From Bin5 sp965232575 (GTDB taxonomy: Bacteria > Chloroflexota > Anaerolineae > Caldilineales > Caldilineaceae), in NCBI GenBank assembly GCA_965232575.1, contig CBDDPZ010000007.1:372001-436000 (forward strand): a stretch of 64,000 bases of DNA, given 5' to 3'. The position numbers and the translations under genes were made by a program. Under the pieces are notes generated by a model that worked only from the letters and a program-made list of their open reading frames with translations, had not been told where the DNA came from and did not search any database. Below, piece after piece: positions 17,700 through 26,587 of this stretch (position 1 is the first letter of the stretch; the number at the start of each line of letters is the position of its first letter).

Positions 17700-18086
17700 C
17701 TATTCGTTACTACCGTTCGAAACCAACTCGATAACAGCCATATCGGCCGCGTCACCGAACCGTTTGCCCAACTTGACAATTCGTGTATACCCGCCGTTCC
17801 GCTCCTCATAGCGGGGGGCCAGCTCGTCAAAGACCTTCTTCGCGACCGCCTTGTCATTGAGGTATGCCACAACCTGACGTTGCGCATGTACCCGGTCTAT
17901 CTTTCCTGCCAGACCGTGCTTGGCCTTCGTAATCAGCTTTTCGGCATCGCCGCGCATCGCGCGAGCCTTGGCCTGAGTAGTCGTTATCCGTTCGTGAATA
18001 TAGAGTTCTCGAATCAGGTTCCGAAACAGGGCTTTCCGTTGCGCCGCGTTCCGGCTTAACTTCTGACCCGCGATCTGGTGTCGCAT
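17700..18086 (-). CDS. rplQ: 50S ribosomal protein L17
   Basis: 128 aa, ATG with GGAGGA upstream, 4 bp after the rpoA stop. Seen: MRHQIAGQKLSRNAAQRKAL at the N-terminus and RELYIHERITTTQAKA, both conserved. C-terminal VIELVSNG ending is typical. Closes the alpha operon proper. Confidence 0.98.
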   Translation of the reverse strand: MRHQIAGQKLSRNAAQRKALFRNLIRELYIHERITTTQAKARAMRGDAEKLITKAKHGLAGKIDRVHAQRQVVAYLNDKAVAKKVFDELAPRYEERNGGYTRIVKLGKRFGDAADMAVIELVSNGSNE

Positions 18087-18090
18087 CGTG

Positions 18091-19209
18091 CTATTCCTCC
18101 GGTAGCGGCGTTAAGCTCGCTTCGTCAACGATCTCAACTGCTTCTGCCGCTTCGGTTTCAGCTACATCGGTTTCAGTTGCTTCGGTCTCAACTGCTTCAG
18201 ATTCAGCCGCTTTGGCCAAAATCTCCTCAACTTCGGTACCGTTGCCTCCACCCAGATAGGCGCTGAGATCGACGCCCACCACATTCATGTATCCCTTCTC
18301 GCTCAGCTTCTCAACCAGTTCATCCAGCGACTTCTTGCCAAAGTTGCGGATGGCGAGCATCTCGTCTTCACCCTTTTCCATCCGCTTAAGGATATCCCCT
18401 ACCTTCGTGATGCCTGCCCGTTTCAGGCAGTTGTACGCCCTCACGGTCAACTCAAGCTCCTCAATCGGCGCCTCGGCAACACGGCTGGGGATGCTTTCTT
18501 CTTCCTCCTCAGGCAACTCGACCATCGCTGTTCGGTCGCCGACAAACAGGCTCAAATGCTGAACGAGTATGTCAGCGGCCTGCCGCATCGAATCTTCAGG
18601 CGAAATCGTGCCATCGGTCCACACTTCCAGATTCAGCCTGTCATAGTCGGTCTGTTGGCCGATGCGCGTTCGTTCGACACGGTAGGATGCCTTCTTTACC
18701 GGACTGAAAATCGCATCCACAGGGATCTCGCCCAACGGCAACTGCACACGCTCCTCAGCCGGACTGTAGCCCCGGCCCTGCTCCACCACCATCTCAATGT
18801 CCAGGTCCACCTCATTCGAGTCGGCGAACAGTAGGTACAGGTCCGGGTTGACAATCTCAACCTCTGGCGGGCAGTTCAAGTCTCCGGCCGTTACCGGACC
18901 TTCATGATATACCTCTACCGAAACGCGAACTGGCTCAGCGCTTTCGCTCCTGAATCGAATCTGTTTTACATTCAATATCAGTCGGGTGGCATCTTCCAGC
19001 ACATGATCGATTGTAGAAAACTCATGATGCACACCACTGACTGAGATTGAAGTTACGGCAGCGCCCGGCAAGCTCGACAACAATACCCGGCGCAATGAGT
19101 TCCCAAGAGTAATCCCATATCCGCTTTCCAGCGGGCTGATCACAAAATGGCCGTAGTTCCGAGAACTGGCCTCAACTTCTATCTTCGGCAATACTAGATT
19201 GTTAAGCAA
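18091..19209 (-). CDS. rpoA: DNA-directed RNA polymerase subunit alpha with acidic C-terminal tail
   Basis: 372 aa, TTG start preceded by GGAGGGG with 6-nt spacing. The N-terminal domain (GYGITLGNSLRRVLLSSLPG) drives dimerisation; the C-terminal domain (ELELTVRAYNCLKRAGI, NFGKKSLDELVEKL) contacts UP elements and activators. Beyond the usual end there is an added tail of about 45 residues, rich in Glu, Thr, Val and Ala with short repeats (ETEATETDVAETEAAEAVE). The repeats at DNA level look like recent microsatellite-like expansion. The tail does not alter the recognisable domains. Confidence 0.97.
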   Translation of the reverse strand: MLNNLVLPKIEVEASSRNYGHFVISPLESGYGITLGNSLRRVLLSSLPGAAVTSISVSGVHHEFSTIDHVLEDATRLILNVKQIRFRSESAEPVRVSVEVYHEGPVTAGDLNCPPEVEIVNPDLYLLFADSNEVDLDIEMVVEQGRGYSPAEERVQLPLGEIPVDAIFSPVKKASYRVERTRIGQQTDYDRLNLEVWTDGTISPEDSMRQAADILVQHLSLFVGDRTAMVELPEEEEESIPSRVAEAPIEELELTVRAYNCLKRAGITKVGDILKRMEKGEDEMLAIRNFGKKSLDELVEKLSEKGYMNVVGVDLSAYLGGGNGTEVEEILAKAAESEAVETEATETDVAETEAAEAVEIVDEASLTPLPEE

Positions 19210-19333
19210 CGGCTACCCCTCCCGGCTGTATAGCAGTCTCAACCAAACAACGTGTGGCGACAGACAATCGTCACAGCCCTACCTGTCGTCCGTACAACCG
19301 ACCTGTAAAGACAACGAAATTGTACCGTGTCAG

Positions 19334-19969
19334 CTAACGACTGTAGTACTCAACGATCAACTGTTCGTTTAGGAGTACGCCTATCTCATCCCGTTCCGGC
19401 GCCGAAGTCACCGTACCATTGAGATTGGTCGCATCCAGACTGAGCCACGTAGGGGGGGACGCACTGCCGAGAATCTGGGCGCGTTCACGAAAATAAGTCT
19501 TGGTTCGACTCTTCTCGCGAACAGAAATCTGGTCGTTAAGCGACACCAAATAGGAGGGAATATCCGTCTTGCGGCCGTTAACGGCAAAGTGGCCGTGCCG
19601 CACAAGCTGACGCGCCTGCGGTCGGCTATCGGCAAAACCGAACCGGTATACCACATTGTCCAGCCGGCTCTCCAGCAGTTCCAGCAATGTACCGCCGGTC
19701 TGCCCCTTGCGCCGCGATGCTTCCTTGAAATAGCGGCGGAACTGTCGTTCCATCACCCCATACATTCGACGCGCCTTCTGCTTCTCGCGCAACTGAATCC
19801 CGAAATCCGAAACCTTACGCCGCATGACATTACGCCGGCCTGCTTCGCCCGGGGGGAATGGACGCCGATCAACCGCACATTTAGGGCTGACACAGCGTTC
19901 GCCTTTCAAAAATAACTTCTGCCCTTCTCGTCGACAGAGTTTACAAACCGCATCTGTATATCGAGCCAT
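19334..19969 (-). CDS. rpsD: 30S ribosomal protein S4, zinc-binding (C+) form
   Basis: 211 aa, ATG with GGAGGAA upstream. Primary 16S binder and often autogenous regulator of its operon. The N-terminus keeps four cysteines, CKLC then CVSPKC, indicating the zinc-containing form. Seen: MYGVMERQFRRYF, the S4 RNA-binding domain LESRLDNVVYRFGFA and ARQLVRHGHFAVNG. Preceded by an unusually long 297-bp gap from rpsK that contains a perfect hairpin. Confidence 0.98.
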   Translation of the reverse strand: MARYTDAVCKLCRREGQKLFLKGERCVSPKCAVDRRPFPPGEAGRRNVMRRKVSDFGIQLREKQKARRMYGVMERQFRRYFKEASRRKGQTGGTLLELLESRLDNVVYRFGFADSRPQARQLVRHGHFAVNGRKTDIPSYLVSLNDQISVREKSRTKTYFRERAQILGSASPPTWLSLDATNLNGTVTSAPERDEIGVLLNEQLIVEYYSR

Positions 19970-20133
19970 CTTTCCTCCAAGTCGACTAACGCTCGCAACC
20001 TTCTGCCTCTTTCAAGGCCGCGTCGTAGCTTCAGTGCGCCGTTTCATCTGCTTGCATGGCGATCGTGTCCCCAGTGCACGCTCCATCCGCATCGTCTCCC
20101 TCCGGCGGACTTCAGCGGCGCACTTCGATCACC

Positions 20134-20156
20134 GCATTGCAGTTCCACTGCAATGC
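20134..20156 (-). promoter_or_regulatory. perfect 10-bp hairpin in the rpsK-rpsD spacer
   Basis: GCATTGCAGT and its complement flank a 3-nt loop with no mismatches. It is not followed by a U-run on either strand, so it is not a standard terminator. It sits in the leader of rpsD-rpoA-rplQ, the place where S4 autoregulation acts in some bacteria; a regulatory or processing role is inference. The spacer (19970-20266) otherwise shows no gene. Confidence 0.5.
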
Positions 20157-20266
20157 AAAACAAGCGGCATCGCGCCGAAACACGATGCCTCTCTTCCGGC
20201 AGGTCAATCCCGTTGTTGCGCAACCCCTCAAAGCTCGACACTTGAGGCAACGCGCTGTCTGTTATC

Positions 20267-20671
20267 CTAAACTCTTCGCTTGCTCGGGGGTCGTACCCCG
20301 TTGTGTGGAATCGGTGTTATGTCCGCTATCGACGTAACCGTCAGACCGGCCGGGTTCAACGCCCTCAACGCGCTCTCGCGGCCTGGCCCAGGCCCTTTGA
20401 TAAACACCTCAACCTCACGCATATTAAACTCACTCACGGCCTGACGAGCCGCCGCCGCCGCCGCAAGCTGGGCCGCGAACGGCGTACTCTTGCGGCTCCC
20501 CTTGAAACCGGCCGTGCCCGAACTGGCCCAACACAGGACCTCCCCATCGGGATCCGTGACCGTGATAATCGTATTGTTGAATGTTGCGCGGACGTGAATC
20601 TGTCCGCTCGGCACGTGTTTCCTCTCCCGCCGGGACGACCTGCCACCTCGGCGACGCTGCGTTCGAGCCAT
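20267..20671 (-). CDS. rpsK: 30S ribosomal protein S11
   Basis: 134 aa, ATG with AAGGAG upstream. Platform protein near the mRNA exit. Seen: HVRATFNNTIITVTDPDGEV, SSGTAGFKGSRKSTPFAAQ, VKGPGPGRESALRAL-like segment (IKGPGPGRESALRALN) and DITPIPHNGVRPPSKRRV end. The basic N-terminus (RTQRRRGGRSSRRERK) is typical. Confidence 0.98.
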   Translation of the reverse strand: MARTQRRRGGRSSRRERKHVPSGQIHVRATFNNTIITVTDPDGEVLCWASSGTAGFKGSRKSTPFAAQLAAAAAARQAVSEFNMREVEVFIKGPGPGRESALRALNPAGLTVTSIADITPIPHNGVRPPSKRRV

Positions 20672-20728
20672 CGTTTCTCCTTAGCCTGATGTTCCTGCGC
20701 AAAAAATCCTGAAAGCGATTTTCTGCTC

Positions 20729-21106
20729 CTACTTGCGCGCTCGTTTCTTCCCGGCTACCGTCTTCTTTACTCCACGGCGCGTGCGCGCATTGGTGCGCGT
20801 ACGCTGACCACGGCTCGGAAGATTGCGCCGGTGGCGCAGGCCTCGATAGCTGCCGATCTCCATGAGACGCTTGATGTTCATGTTTACTTCGCGCCGCAAA
20901 TCCCCTTCGACGCGACAGTTGCGCTCAATGTAATCCCGCAAGGCGACCAATTCATTCGTGTCCAGGTCCTTGACGCGTTTGTCTTTGGCAATCCCGGTCG
21001 CTTCCAGAATCTCTTGGCTGACTGAACGGCCGATCCCGTAAATATAGGTTAGGGCGATAACGACCCGCTTATCTCGAGGTATGTCGACGCCTGCAATACG
21101 TGCCAT
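20729..21106 (-). CDS. rpsM: 30S ribosomal protein S13
   Basis: 125 aa starting MARIAGVDIPR with AGGGGA upstream; the longer frame to 21202 is out of the gene, overlapping rpmJ. Contacts P-site tRNA and bridges to the 50S. Seen: ALTYIYGIGRSVSQEIL, IERNCRVEGDLRREVNMNI and GLRHRRNLPSRGQRTRTNART. The basic C-terminus is normal. Confidence 0.98.
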   Translation of the reverse strand: MARIAGVDIPRDKRVVIALTYIYGIGRSVSQEILEATGIAKDKRVKDLDTNELVALRDYIERNCRVEGDLRREVNMNIKRLMEIGSYRGLRHRRNLPSRGQRTRTNARTRRGVKKTVAGKKRARK

Positions 21107-21126
21107 GGCAATTGTCCCCTGGGTTT

Positions 21127-21240
21127 CTAACCCTGCCTCTGCTTGTGTTTCGGATTCTGACAAATCACATATACAACGCCTCGCCGTCGTACAACGGAAC
21201 ACTTCTCACACATTTTTTTGACCGAAGGCCGCACTTTCAT
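21127..21240 (-). CDS. rpmJ: 50S ribosomal protein L36
   Basis: 37 aa, too short for most ORF scans. The minus strand translates as MKVRPSVKKMCEKC, VVRRRGVVYVICQNPKHKQRQG and a TAG stop. The four zinc ligands (CEKC, then the Cys of VIC and the His of KH) are intact, so it is the zinc-binding form. It lies immediately upstream of rpsM, as in most bacteria, but infA that usually precedes it is missing. Confidence 0.97.
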   Translation of the reverse strand: MKVRPSVKKMCEKCSVVRRRGVVYVICQNPKHKQRQG

Positions 21241-21294
21241 CCTTCAACCCCCTCCCCCAAAGTCGTAACATAATTCCACAAGTGTATCATATCG

Positions 21295-22143
21295 TCATAG
21301 GCGCGTCAATATTTCAGGGCCTCTGTTTGTGACGGCAACTGTATGCTCGAAGTGGGCGCTCAAGCTATGATCTTCGCTGATAACGGTCCACTTGTCTTTC
21401 AATGTCTCCGTTCGCCACGTGCCCACCTGAACCATCGGTTCAATCGCTATCACCAGCCCAGGGCGCAAGACAACCCTTCCGTCAGTATCGTCCGATACAT
21501 AATTCAGAACCTGCGGTCCCTCATGCATCGCCCGACCCACACCGTGCCCCGTGTACTCCCGCACAACGTGAAAGCCGCTCGGCTCTACGCTGTTCTGCAC
21601 TGCCGCGCTGATATCAAGCACACGGCCGCCTGAACGAATCGCCCCGATGCCCGCATTGAGGCTCTCCTCCGTCACCTGCAGCAACCGTTCGGCCCCGGGG
21701 TCGATCGCGCCGACAGGATACGTCCAACCGCTGTCACCCACAAAGCCGCGGTAGAACACGCCTACATCTATGCTGATAATGTCGCCCTCTTGCAGCACCC
21801 GCTCCCGGCTCGGAATGCCATGCACCAGCTCCTCGTTGATGCTCGTGCAAATATTCGCCGGGTAGCCGCGATAGCCTAGAAAGCTGGACTTCGCACTATG
21901 GCTGTGAATCGTCGCCGCGGCCAGCACGTCCAAATCCCACGTGTTTACCCCCGGCTTGATTGCCTCTCGAAACTCCTGATGAACTCTCGCAACGATACGC
22001 CCCGCCTCCCGCATGATCTGAATCTCACGCGGACTCTTGAAAATTGGCGCTGGACGTTCCTGTTCCTGCCTGGCTTTGAGACGCGGGCGCCCGTTTCGGT
22101 TCAGTCTGCGCCTGAGTCTGGTCATCATACTTTCGTCGTTCAT
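21295..22143 (-). CDS. map: type I methionine aminopeptidase
   Basis: 282 aa from the ATG at 22143; a GTG 12 codons earlier would overlap the adk region tightly and is less likely. Removes N-terminal Met from nascent proteins using two metal ions. Seen: GYPANICTSINEELVHGIPS, DIISIDVGVFYRGFVGDSGWT with metal Asp residues, REYTGHGVGRAMHEGPQV with the catalytic His, and AIEPMV. An N-terminal extension of about 40 basic residues precedes the catalytic domain. Part of the spc-type block adk-map-rpmJ. Confidence 0.97.
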   Translation of the reverse strand: MNDESMMTRLRRRLNRNGRPRLKARQEQERPAPIFKSPREIQIMREAGRIVARVHQEFREAIKPGVNTWDLDVLAAATIHSHSAKSSFLGYRGYPANICTSINEELVHGIPSRERVLQEGDIISIDVGVFYRGFVGDSGWTYPVGAIDPGAERLLQVTEESLNAGIGAIRSGGRVLDISAAVQNSVEPSGFHVVREYTGHGVGRAMHEGPQVLNYVSDDTDGRVVLRPGLVIAIEPMVQVGTWRTETLKDKWTVISEDHSLSAHFEHTVAVTNRGPEILTRL

Positions 22144-22182
22144 CTTGCACTCGCCGCCAGTGACATTCGAGCCGCGCACTCG

Positions 22183-22869
22183 TCAGGCGGACACAGCGCT
22201 CCTCGTCGCCTTGATATTCCTGGACGCCAACCGCTCCAGCAGCAGCCCCTGCATCTCCTGGATCGACTTCGCGCCATCAACCTCCTCCAGCAATCCCTTC
22301 GCGAAATAGTATCCAATCAAAGGGGACGTCTGCTTGTAATAGATATACAGACGATTCTGGACCGTCTCCGGCTTATCATCGTTGCGCTGGTACAATTCGC
22401 CGCCGCAACTATCACATTTCTCGCCGCGGGGAGGATTGAATTCAAGATGGTAGACCCTGTCGCAGTTGCGGCAAACCCGCCTCCCGGTGATTCGCATCGT
22501 CACGACATCGTCTTCCAACTGGAACATTGGCACCACATCAATGCCCCCGTACCCTGCCGTCATCTCGTCCAACGCCTGAGCCTGAATGAGATTGCGCGGA
22601 AAGCCGTCCAGAATCGCGCCCTGTGCGGCATCCGCCTGGGCCAAACGCGCCTCCACCATCCGAATAGTCACCTCGTCGGGGACCAATTCACCTTTGTCGT
22701 AATAGCTCTGCGCCAACTTCCCTAGTTCCGTCTGGTTCTTTAAGTTGTATCTGAAGATCTCTCCCGTCGAAACCTGCGGAATCCCCAATCTTTCCTGCAG
22801 TAACTGAGCTTGTGTGCCCTTGCCAGCCCCAGGCGCTCCCAACAACACCAGATAAATGCGGTCGCTCAT
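22183..22869 (-). CDS. adk: adenylate kinase, zinc-LID type
   Basis: 228 aa; ATG chosen over a GTG two codons earlier because AAGGTG lies at good distance. Interconverts ATP, AMP and ADP. Seen: LLGAPGAGKGTQAQL P-loop, ILDGFPRNLIQAQAL, and a LID with four cysteines (CRNC then CDSC), the structural zinc site of Gram-positive and many thermophile enzymes. Located between secY and map as in the spc operon. Confidence 0.98.
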   Translation of the reverse strand: MSDRIYLVLLGAPGAGKGTQAQLLQERLGIPQVSTGEIFRYNLKNQTELGKLAQSYYDKGELVPDEVTIRMVEARLAQADAAQGAILDGFPRNLIQAQALDEMTAGYGGIDVVPMFQLEDDVVTMRITGRRVCRNCDRVYHLEFNPPRGEKCDSCGGELYQRNDDKPETVQNRLYIYYKQTSPLIGYYFAKGLLEEVDGAKSIQEMQGLLLERLASRNIKATRSAVSA

Positions 22870-22911
22870 CGGCACCTTTTCCTCGCGCTGCCAAACAAAG
22901 CAAATGGTGGA

Positions 22912-24249
22912 CTAGCGGATAAAACCCTCATAGTTGCGCATCATCAGTTGCGCCTCAATCTGTTTCATCGTGTCCAGCACAACACCGACGACGATCAGGA
23001 GACCTGTGCTGCTGATAATCAGTGTATTGAAACTGCCAACACCTCCACCGAAAACCACACCGGCGAGGAAGGGCAGCACCGCTACCAAGCCGAGGAAAAG
23101 CGCCCCTACAAGCGTTATGCGCCCCAACACACCGTTCAGATACTGTTCAGTCCGCGGACCAGGCCGGATGCCGGGGATGAATCCTCCCTGCTTCTGCAAC
23201 GTGTCTGGGAGATTCTGTTGCCTGAACATGATATCGGTATAAAAATAGGTGAACGCTACTGTCAGCATGAAGTAGAACAACCAGTACAGAAAGTTCTGGG
23301 GACTGAACGAGGTAAAAAAGAAATTCGCCACCGATCCTAGCCAGTCACCGCGAAGAATGAAATACGATGCCAATGTATTCGGCAGGATGAGCAGACTCTG
23401 GGCAAAGATCAGCGGAATCATCCCGGCGGTATTCACTCGCATCGGCACGTATGTACTCTGCCCGCCGACCATCATCAGGCGGTTGCCCCGCATCGTGCGC
23501 ACCCGTTTGCCATACTGTACGGGGATGCGCCGCTGGCCCTCCTGCACCCATACAATCAGGGCCACCGTCAGAACTGTAATGACACTGAATATCGCCAACT
23601 GTGTGATGCCCTGTTGCGTCAGCAGGCGCACCTGACTTGGCGCCGCAGCGACAATACCGGCAAATATGATCAACGATACGCCGTTGCCGATGCCCTGTTC
23701 GGTCAGCAGCTCTCCCATCCACATGGCCAACATCGTACCAGCGGTCAAGCTGATCAGAATCGTCAGAGACGGAAGCAGCGCTTCGCCCGTGAAGCCCCAC
23801 TGCTCTAAGACAGCACCCGTCGTCGCGCCGCCCACAGGCCGGCTAAGCAGCGTCGCCTGACCAAAAGCCTGCAAAAGCGCCAACGGAACCGTCATATAAT
23901 GTGTGTAGCGGTTCAGCTGCTGTCGCCCCTGTTCACCTTCCCGGCTCAACTCTTCCAACTGGGGCACGATCGGGGTCAGCAACTGCATGATAATCGTGGC
24001 GGTGATGTAGGGATAAACACCCATCGCCATCACGCTGAACTGTGCCAGCGCGCCGCCGCTGAAAAAGTTCAACAGACTCAACAGAATGTTCTGGTCTGTT
24101 GAACGAAAAATCTGATCCAGCACCTCTCGATTGACGCCGGGAAGAGGGATATGCGCGGCGAGCCGGTAGGCGACCAGAATCAGAAAGGTATAGAGCAGCT
24201 TCTGACGCAGGTCCGGCAAACGAAATGCATTGCGTACGGCGTCGAGCAT
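22912..24249 (-). CDS. secY: SecY, protein translocase channel subunit
   Basis: 445 aa, ATG with CGGAGA upstream. Ten predicted transmembrane helices. Seen: plug region and GVNREVLDQIF near residue 38, FSVMAMGVYPYITATIIMQL in helix 2, RRIPVQYGKR, and GGFIPGIRPGPRTEQYL in the cytoplasmic loop that contacts SecA or the ribosome. It follows rplO as usual. Confidence 0.98.
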   Translation of the reverse strand: MLDAVRNAFRLPDLRQKLLYTFLILVAYRLAAHIPLPGVNREVLDQIFRSTDQNILLSLLNFFSGGALAQFSVMAMGVYPYITATIIMQLLTPIVPQLEELSREGEQGRQQLNRYTHYMTVPLALLQAFGQATLLSRPVGGATTGAVLEQWGFTGEALLPSLTILISLTAGTMLAMWMGELLTEQGIGNGVSLIIFAGIVAAAPSQVRLLTQQGITQLAIFSVITVLTVALIVWVQEGQRRIPVQYGKRVRTMRGNRLMMVGGQSTYVPMRVNTAGMIPLIFAQSLLILPNTLASYFILRGDWLGSVANFFFTSFSPQNFLYWLFYFMLTVAFTYFYTDIMFRQQNLPDTLQKQGGFIPGIRPGPRTEQYLNGVLGRITLVGALFLGLVAVLPFLAGVVFGGGVGSFNTLIISSTGLLIVVGVVLDTMKQIEAQLMMRNYEGFIR

Positions 24250-24318
24250 AAAGTTTCTCCGGTAGAGGGGCGCACGGGCTTGGCCGCCTGTCTGGCCGCC
24301 AACCCGACCTCTCTACAG

Positions 24319-24798
24319 TTAAGACCGCGGCAGATTCCTGTTGACTTCAAAGGGCAGAATGTCGACCGTACCGCCCGCGGCCTCTACCTTCTCCCTTGCG
24401 CTCTTGCTGATGCGGTGAACCTGCAAATGGAGCGGCTTATTAATCTCTCCCCGCGCCAGAACGACCACAGGCTGCTTACTGTCGCCCAGTAGGCCTATGT
24501 CGAAGAGCGTCGCAGGTGTCACCTGCGCGTCGGCCTCAAAGCGTTCGCCCATTTTGTCGAGATTCACCGGCGTATAGGTCACCTTGAAGCGGTTGTTAAA
24601 TCCGCGCATCCTGGGCAGCCGGCGTAGAAAGCTCAACTGACCGCCTTCAAAGCCTCGAAGGCCTCCGTTTGCGGAGCGGGCATTCTGGCCCTTTGTACCG
24701 CGTCCGGCCGTCTTGCCCCGTCCCGATCCGGTGCCGCGGCCAATGCGCTTTCGGTTTCTCGTGGCGCCCTCGTCGGGACGCAAATCGTGTAATTTCAT
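24319..24798 (-). CDS. rplO: 50S ribosomal protein L15
   Basis: 159 aa from MKLHDLRP; a frame reaching 24903 would overlap rpmD and does not look like L15. Late assembly protein. Seen: GRGTGSGRGKTAGRGTKGQ, FEGGQLSFLRRLPRMRGF and VEAAGGTVDILP near the end. The C-terminus is a little longer than average. Confidence 0.97.
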   Translation of the reverse strand: MKLHDLRPDEGATRNRKRIGRGTGSGRGKTAGRGTKGQNARSANGGLRGFEGGQLSFLRRLPRMRGFNNRFKVTYTPVNLDKMGERFEADAQVTPATLFDIGLLGDSKQPVVVLARGEINKPLHLQVHRISKSAREKVEAAGGTVDILPFEVNRNLPRS

Positions 24799-24871
24799 AT
24801 TTCGCTTACCCCAGCCAAATGGAAAAGGCCGCAACAACTCGGAACAGCTCCGGTTTGCCCGTTCCGCTCGC

Positions 24872-25063
24872 TTACGCCTCCGCCTCCTCAACCACCTCAA
24901 CAAGGTGAGAGACCTTGGCGATCATCCCCCGAACTGTAGGACTGTCTGTCTTCTCGACGGTCTGATTCATCTTTCGCAGTCCCAGGGCCTGAATGGTTGC
25001 CTTCTGGCGCTTGTTGTAACCGATCGGACTCTTGACCAGTTTCACGGTAATCGTCTTTTCCAT
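24872..25063 (-). CDS. rpmD: 50S ribosomal protein L30
   Basis: 63 aa, ATG with AGGAAG upstream. Seen: TVKLVKSPIGYNKRQKATIQ and ALGLRKMNQTVEKTD, then VRGMIAKVSHLVEV, all characteristic. A short AEA-type tail follows. It lies between rpsE (4 bp) and rplO. Confidence 0.97.
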   Translation of the reverse strand: MEKTITVKLVKSPIGYNKRQKATIQALGLRKMNQTVEKTDSPTVRGMIAKVSHLVEVVEEAEA

Positions 25064-25067
25064 AGGT

Positions 25068-25610
25068 CTATTCTTCCTGATACCAGAAGGGACGCAGTAT
25101 TTCAGGATCGACTCCCCGTCGTTGCGCCTCGACTCTGTAATCCTGCAACTGCTTCAGCGATGCAAAAGTCGCCTGCACCACATTCAAAATATTGTCGCTC
25201 CCCAGCGACTTGGACAATATGTCCTTCACGCCGGCGGCCTCGACCACCGCACGTACGCCCCCACCCGCGATAACACCGGTCCCAGGGCTGGCCGGTCTCA
25301 ACAGAACCTCGCCTGCGCCAAACCGGGCCTGGCTCGCATGGGGAATCGTCGTACCCAGTAGATTCACCTCTACCATCGTCTTGCGGGCCGTATCACTCGC
25401 CTTGCGGATCGCATCCGGGACTTCGCGCGCCTTGCCTACGCCTACGCCAACCCGCCCGTTGTTGTCCCCGACGACCACCACCGCGCGAAAGGCAAATCTG
25501 CGCCCGCCTTTCACCACTTTCGCCGTGCGCGCGATGTGAACGACTTTCTCATCAAGTTCATCCTTCTCTTCTTCCTGCTCGCGGTCTCGTCGACGGTCTC
25601 GACGTCCCAT
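25068..25610 (-). CDS. rpsE: 30S ribosomal protein S5
   Basis: 180 aa with AGGAG upstream. Lines the mRNA entry site and influences fidelity. Seen: KVVKGGRRFAFRAVVVVGD, the loop GVGKAREVPDAIRKA, TTIPHASQARFGAGEVLLRP and IAGGGVRAVVEAAGVKDI. The N-terminal 20 residues are charged and low in complexity. Confidence 0.98.
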   Translation of the reverse strand: MGRRDRRRDREQEEEKDELDEKVVHIARTAKVVKGGRRFAFRAVVVVGDNNGRVGVGVGKAREVPDAIRKASDTARKTMVEVNLLGTTIPHASQARFGAGEVLLRPASPGTGVIAGGGVRAVVEAAGVKDILSKSLGSDNILNVVQATFASLKQLQDYRVEAQRRGVDPEILRPFWYQEE

Positions 25611-25631
25611 TTCCTTCTCTCCTTGCTCTGT

Positions 25632-25997
25632 TTAGAAGACGAGACCACCCTCTCGACTGCCATCGGCCACCGCCTTCACACGGCCGTGATAGCGGTACCC
25701 GCCACGATCGAAGACCACCTGTTCAATACCGGCTGCCTTGGCCCGCTCAGCAACGATTTTGCCGATCTCCTTCGCCTGCTCCACCTTCGGCTTGTCGGCC
25801 AAAACCTCTTGCAGGTCGGTTTCCATAGTCGAAGCCGACACTAAAGTATGGCCGGCCTGGTCGTCAATTACCTGTACGTTGACGTTTTTCAGGCTGCGAA
25901 ATACGTTCAACCGTGGCCGCGCCGCAGTCCCTGAAACCTTGCGCCGTACCCGCATATGCCTGCGTTTGCGCGCATTTGTACGTGTAGCTTTCGCCAT
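25632..25997 (-). CDS. rplR: 50S ribosomal protein L18
   Basis: 121 aa with GGAG upstream. Binds 5S rRNA. Seen: RRKVSGTAARPRLNVFRSLK, VIDDQAGHTLVSAST, and FDRGGYRYHGRVKAVADGSRE near the end. Slightly basic N-terminus is typical. Confidence 0.98.
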   Translation of the reverse strand: MAKATRTNARKRRHMRVRRKVSGTAARPRLNVFRSLKNVNVQVIDDQAGHTLVSASTMETDLQEVLADKPKVEQAKEIGKIVAERAKAAGIEQVVFDRGGYRYHGRVKAVADGSREGGLVF

Positions 25998-26017
25998 AAT
26001 TCTCCACCCCTGCCCGG

Positions 26018-26572
26018 CTAAACTGCCGCGGCCCCGGCCTTGCCTGCCTTGGAGCGTACGTATTCGCCCTGATAGCGGATGCCTTTGCCCTTGTAGGGCT
26101 CCGGTGGTCGCTCCTTGCGAATCTTCGCAGCCAGTTCGCCTATCTGTTGCTTGTTGATACCCGAAATCGTCACCGTCCGCCCATCTCGCGATACTTCAAA
26201 CTCAATATCCGAGCTGGGAGGTGCATATTCCACGGGATGACTCTTCCCGACCTGCAACAACAGATTCTTGCCCTCTTGCTGGGCTCGGTAGCCAACCCCG
26301 TGTATTTCCAAGGTCCTCTTGAAACCGTCAGTCACCCCCACCACCATATTGTTGAGCAACGCTCTCGTCAGGCCGTGCATGGCGCGATGGTGGCGTTGGT
26401 CGGTTGGTCGGGTCACGACGATCTCGCCATTTTCTCTCGAGAATCTCATATCCCGATTGAATTTCTGGCTGAGTTCCCCTTTCGGGCCTTTCACTGTTAC
26501 CACGTTGCCTGACACAATTTCAACCGTCACACTGTCAGGCACAGGAACCGGCATCTTCCCGATTCGTGACAT
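26018..26572 (-). CDS. rplF: 50S ribosomal protein L6
   Basis: 184 aa with GGGAGGA upstream. Near the GTPase-associated centre. Seen: MSRIGKMPVPVPDSV, VTVKGPKGELSQKF, the internal repeat HGVGYRAQQEGKNLLLQVG and PPEPYKGKGIRYQGEYVRSK close to the C-terminus. Confidence 0.98.
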   Translation of the reverse strand: MSRIGKMPVPVPDSVTVEIVSGNVVTVKGPKGELSQKFNRDMRFSRENGEIVVTRPTDQRHHRAMHGLTRALLNNMVVGVTDGFKRTLEIHGVGYRAQQEGKNLLLQVGKSHPVEYAPPSSDIEFEVSRDGRTVTISGINKQQIGELAAKIRKERPPEPYKGKGIRYQGEYVRSKAGKAGAAAV

Positions 26573-26587
26573 GTTATCCTCCCAACA

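Noticed and set aside
19824..20337. Plus-strand frames across the rpsD-rpsK spacer
   Set aside because: They overlap the ribosomal genes in antisense and show no protein family features.
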